Below, one piece after another: positions 8,415-10,790 of a stretch of 10,790 nucleotides of DNA. The stretch lies in NCBI GenBank assembly GCA_003550305.1, contig QKYT01000526.1, positions 43,757-54,546 on the forward strand. Direction: 5' to 3'. Origin of the DNA: Glomus cerebriforme (taxonomy: Eukaryota > Glomeromycota > Glomeromycetes > Glomerales > Glomeraceae). The notes under the pieces were generated by a model. That model was not told the DNA's origin. It ran no database searches and saw nothing but the letters and a program-made list of their open reading frames with translations. Within the stretch, counting starts at the first letter, position 1; each line of letters begins with the position of its first letter. Made by a program: the position numbers and the translations under genes.

Positions 8415-8800
8415 TCGCACGAGCAAAGCCAGCTCAAGAGGTCGCCCAGCCGAGCTGAGCCGCGGCTTGCAGTCAATTGAGCTTGGCTTGTTCGAGTTAA
8501 CTTTTGACGCGGCTCGTTTGAGCTGGCTCATGAGCTACGAGCCAGCTCGTGAGCTTTGAAGCTTAAATAATTTTGAATTTTTTTATCGGCAGTTGATAGA
8601 TATGCTGTGCAGAGATCAAAAATTTGTTGTGCACAGATCAGCAATTTACCTGCGCAAAAGTCAATATTTCTGGCTTGACTCAGCTCAAGCCAAGCCACCT
8701 TAAGGCACAGCTTGCCTCAGCTTGAGGCAGGCTTATAACGAGATGTGCTGAGCTGGCTCGAATTTTAGCTCAGCTCGGCTCGAACTGAGCTTTACTAATA
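8415..8800. mobile_element. GC-rich island of GAGCT/AGCTC motifs, probable part of a non-autonomous DNA transposon
   Basis: Short motifs of the type GAGCT, AGCTC, GGCTC and GAGCC recur a dozen or more times in both orientations, inside DNA that is otherwise strongly AT-rich. Inverted pairs include GAGCTGGCTC (8520-8529) with GAGCCAGCTC (8539-8548), a 10-bp stem with a 9-base loop; GCTTGGCTTG (8481-8490) with CAAGCCAAGC (8686-8695); and a 7-bp stem around 8713-8729. Near-direct copies AGCTGGCTCGAA and AGCTCGGCTCGAA lie at 8751-8762 and 8772-8784. Dense short motifs in both orientations resemble subterminal repeats of hAT- or CACTA-type elements. Clear terminal inverted repeats and target duplications were not found, so boundaries and class are uncertain. 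Confidence 0.5.
8604..8647. repeat. Two tandem 22-bp units inside the GC-rich island
   Basis: The units 8604-8625 and 8626-8647 match at 18 of 22 positions, sharing TGTGCA, AGATCA and AATTT. A weaker third copy may follow (TGCGCAAAAGTCAATATTT near 8651). They lie between the two motif-dense arms and could be internal repeats of the same element. Confidence 0.6.
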
Positions 8801-8850
8801 GCTGATGAATGTCAGATGACTAATGTTAGTCAAACCTTCTTAGGGCATTA

Positions 8851-8905
8851 TAAAAATTAGCCCAAATTGGTCCATAATTTAGGCCGGTCAAAAGAAAATT
8901 TTAAT
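8851..8905. repeat. Right copy of the diverged direct repeat
   Basis: ATTAGCCC (8856-8863) and CCGGTCA (8884-8890) repeat the order seen at 8044-8081, about 810 bp away, with the GC-rich island between them. Confidence 0.35.
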
Positions 8906-9086
8906 TTTAACGTGTATAATAAATAAATAATCATGTTTATTATACTAGATAGTAAAGCAATTTATTATACATATTGAATTTTATAGTTTAACCATTTGAG
9001 AAGTAATTTTGAAAATGATTTATAATAAATAAGTATTAGTTATATCCTGGGAGATTGGGGATAAGTATCGCCATAAAAATTTCACA

Positions 9087-9139
9087 TCACGTGACTTTTG
9101 GCCGGCATTACGGCATTAAGAAATTATCCATGTGGATAA
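9087..9139. repeat. Composite repeat fragment: TCACGTGAC, tandem CGGCATTA, hairpin
   Basis: TCACGTGAC (9087-9095) is also present in the intron 8 element (3926-3934). It is followed by GGC and two adjacent perfect copies of CGGCATTA (9103-9110, 9111-9118), then the stem TTATCC-atgt-GGATAA (9124-9139). Three symmetric or repeated pieces in about 50 bp suggest the end of a dispersed repeat; I recall similar strings in Glomeromycotina but could not check. Confidence 0.4.
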
Positions 9140-9260
9140 AATTTCACCACCGAAAAAATTGTGTAAATGATAAATATCTTACTAGCTTTTACATAATTTG
9201 TATCATAGTTGAAAAATAAAACTTTTATATTCTATTCTAAATTATCTATTTTTATTTCTA

Positions 9261-9388
9261 TTCTTGTATTAGGTCTTCTATTTTAGTTTTGATCCATATT
9301 TCTGTATAATTTTCTTCCACCTCTGTGTATCGCCCTTTCCATCGATCTGTTATGATTTCTATTCTATTTTTTTTTGTTGTTTTTTCTC
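9261..9388 (-). pseudogene. Possible short coding relic, unrecognised
   Basis: Between stops this minus-strand frame is open for 43 codons and reads in part ITDRWKGRYTEVEENYTE and IWIKTKIEDLIQE. Charged, helical composition makes it more protein-like than the neighbouring AT-rich DNA. It has no Met start and no clear splice site. It could be a fragment of a transposon or multigene-family protein, or chance. Confidence 0.2.
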
Positions 9389-9453
9389 CTTACAACGATC
9401 AATACATATAATATCATGAAACAATTAAAGGAATATTCAATAATCAATTATAG

Positions 9454-9597
9454 ATAATAATAAAAAAAATAAAAAATGTGATAAAAAACATATCAATAAA
9501 TGCGAGGAAGCAAATATGGAATCAAAGAAATAAAGATCCAATAGAAATAGAAGGGATATCTAACTATCATTACTCTTTCAAAGTTCTTCAGGATTAG
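9454..9597 (+). pseudogene. Possible coding relic resembling a LINE-type C-terminal tail
   Basis: This plus-strand frame is open for 47 codons after TAG, contains NARKQIWNQRNKDPIEIEG and ends at TAG (9595-9597). An IWN-x-RNK pattern is familiar from C-terminal regions of non-LTR retrotransposon polyproteins, but that resemblance is from memory and weak. There is no Met start near a useful context. Confidence 0.2.
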
Positions 9598-10790
9598 TAA
9601 TTTGGTTATTCATTTTAGAATGATAATTTTATTTTTTTACTCTGATATTATTAATCTTTATATTAATTACAGTATAAATCAAATTGAAATTTGTTTGAAT
9701 TAATTAATTAATGATTAAATATAAGAAACATAAATATTCATTCCAGGGTTGTCCTAGATAATAATAATATATTAATAATCAATCAAATGAAATCAATAAT
9801 ATCTGATTATGTAATTGTCAATTTACGAATCATATATTTGTTCTTTTGTATGAGAAATTAATAATTAAAAAATCATGTATAATTTATTACTAGGCAAGTG
9901 TTGATCATATACTAATTAAGATCTTTCGCTCACAACGGTTCCTGGAAATGTTCCTTACCTAGTTTAAAAATATTTTTATAAATATTATCCCATCAGATTT
10001 ATTTTTGTAGTTAAATTTAGATTTGATTTGAAAAAGTCAATGTATTTTTAACAATTACCGGTATTAAATAAAACTATATTTTATTTTACATTAATATCGT
10101 ATCTAATAAATCATATCTAGTAAAATTCTAAATTTTTCTTTTATATTCTATAGAAAAACATCTTGTTATTAATTAATGACAATAAAAATATCATTTCAAT
10201 ATATTCAATTCATACATCTCAGTTCAAAATCACAATTTGACAATTTTAATGAAGAGGAGATCACATCATGAAAAGTTTTTTTCAATAATGACTTTTAATT
10301 TTTGAGGATTATTGAACTTGTTCAAGCAATAAAATTCCTTTAAAGGATTGTAACATACTAATAAAAATATATAAATTAAAGAAAAATTTACATATGCGCA
10401 GATTAAGTTCTTGTTACTATTACTCGGGGTCCTGTCTAAAAAACAAGAATAATTAATCAGATCATCAGTGGCAAAAGATAATAATTAGTTAGCCGTTTCC
10501 TTTTTTAATAAAGCAGTCAATTAAATTTTTGCTTTTTGAATGTATGTGTTGGTTATGTCATGTTGTAAAAATATGTCTCATAATTTTAAAAAATTTTTAA
10601 CTGATTTTCCTCTCGCTCATTTTAAAAATTGGATTCATTTGTTAAAATATTATTTTATTATTCACCAAATGAATTTTGCAGCACTATAGATAATAATAGC
10701 AATATTTGATAATAATAAAATTCTCGTAAAATAATATACAGTCGTACCTTTATTTGAACATCGTTTCTAAATCTTCAACTCCTTTTAATT
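9598..10790. other. AT-rich intergenic DNA, no gene seen
   Basis: No frame shows sustained protein-like composition. Small symmetric pieces are TTGAAC-TT-GTTCAA near 10313-10326 and the perfect palindrome TCCTTTAAAGGA (10336-10347). TATTACTCGGGG (10418-10429) is the exact reverse complement of 8008-8019. A 12-codon minus-strand tail reading LKGVEDLETMFK ends at TAA (10750-10752) and runs off the window edge; it is too short to call. Confidence 0.45.

Noticed and set aside
8225..8476. Minus-strand ORF of 83 aa
   Set aside because: It begins in the GC-rich repeat and continues through AT-rich DNA with no recognisable domain; it is probably translated repeat.
10750..10790. Minus-strand tail LKGVEDLETMFK at the window edge as the end of a gene
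   Set aside because: Only 12 codons are visible, with no splice site or homology to support it; it needs the neighbouring sequence.

Overview
The window looks like nuclear DNA of an arbuscular mycorrhizal fungus (Glomeromycotina, most like Rhizophagus). The reasons are the very AT-rich sequence, short GT-AG introns of about 70-90 bp, a BTB-BACK-TLDc gene of the type hugely expanded in those fungi, and an anonymous secreted/multi-membrane-span protein of a kind I recall from Rhizophagus and Gigaspora. The assignment rests on recognising the families, not on a database search. There is no sign of bacterial organisation, CRISPR arrays, rRNA or tRNA genes.

Layout. 1-565 is upstream sequence with a TATA-like element, palindromes, a hairpin and a possible uORF. 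566-2031 (+) is a two-exon BTB-BACK-TLDc gene of 459 aa with eight ambiguous bases (N). 2032-2829 is an AT-rich spacer between two convergent genes. 2830-6481 (-) is one 12-exon gene, reconstructed by hand from ORF fragments plus exons too short to show as ORFs. It encodes 872 aa: signal peptide, long ectodomain, a SEA-like juxtamembrane region and a multi-span C-terminal membrane module. All 11 introns are GT-AG and all reading-frame phases match. Intron 8 is the one long intron (229 bp) and contains a small element with terminal inverted repeats and a candidate target-site duplication; removing it gives an 86-bp intron, normal for this gene.

6482-10790 holds no intact gene. It looks like a graveyard of repeats and gene relics: a decayed protein-kinase C-lobe (about 7139-7300), an 18-bp perfect palindrome, a GC-rich island built from GAGCT/AGCTC-type motifs (about 8415-8800), dispersed short repeats around that island, and two short possible coding relics near 9261-9597.

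Functionally, the two intact genes do not form an operon or an evident pathway. One is an intracellular BTB adaptor-type protein (possibly Cullin-3 linked, with a TLDc domain); the other is a predicted surface/secretory-route membrane protein of unknown function. Both belong to families I recall as multi-copy in Glomeromycotina, set in repeat-rich accessory sequence.
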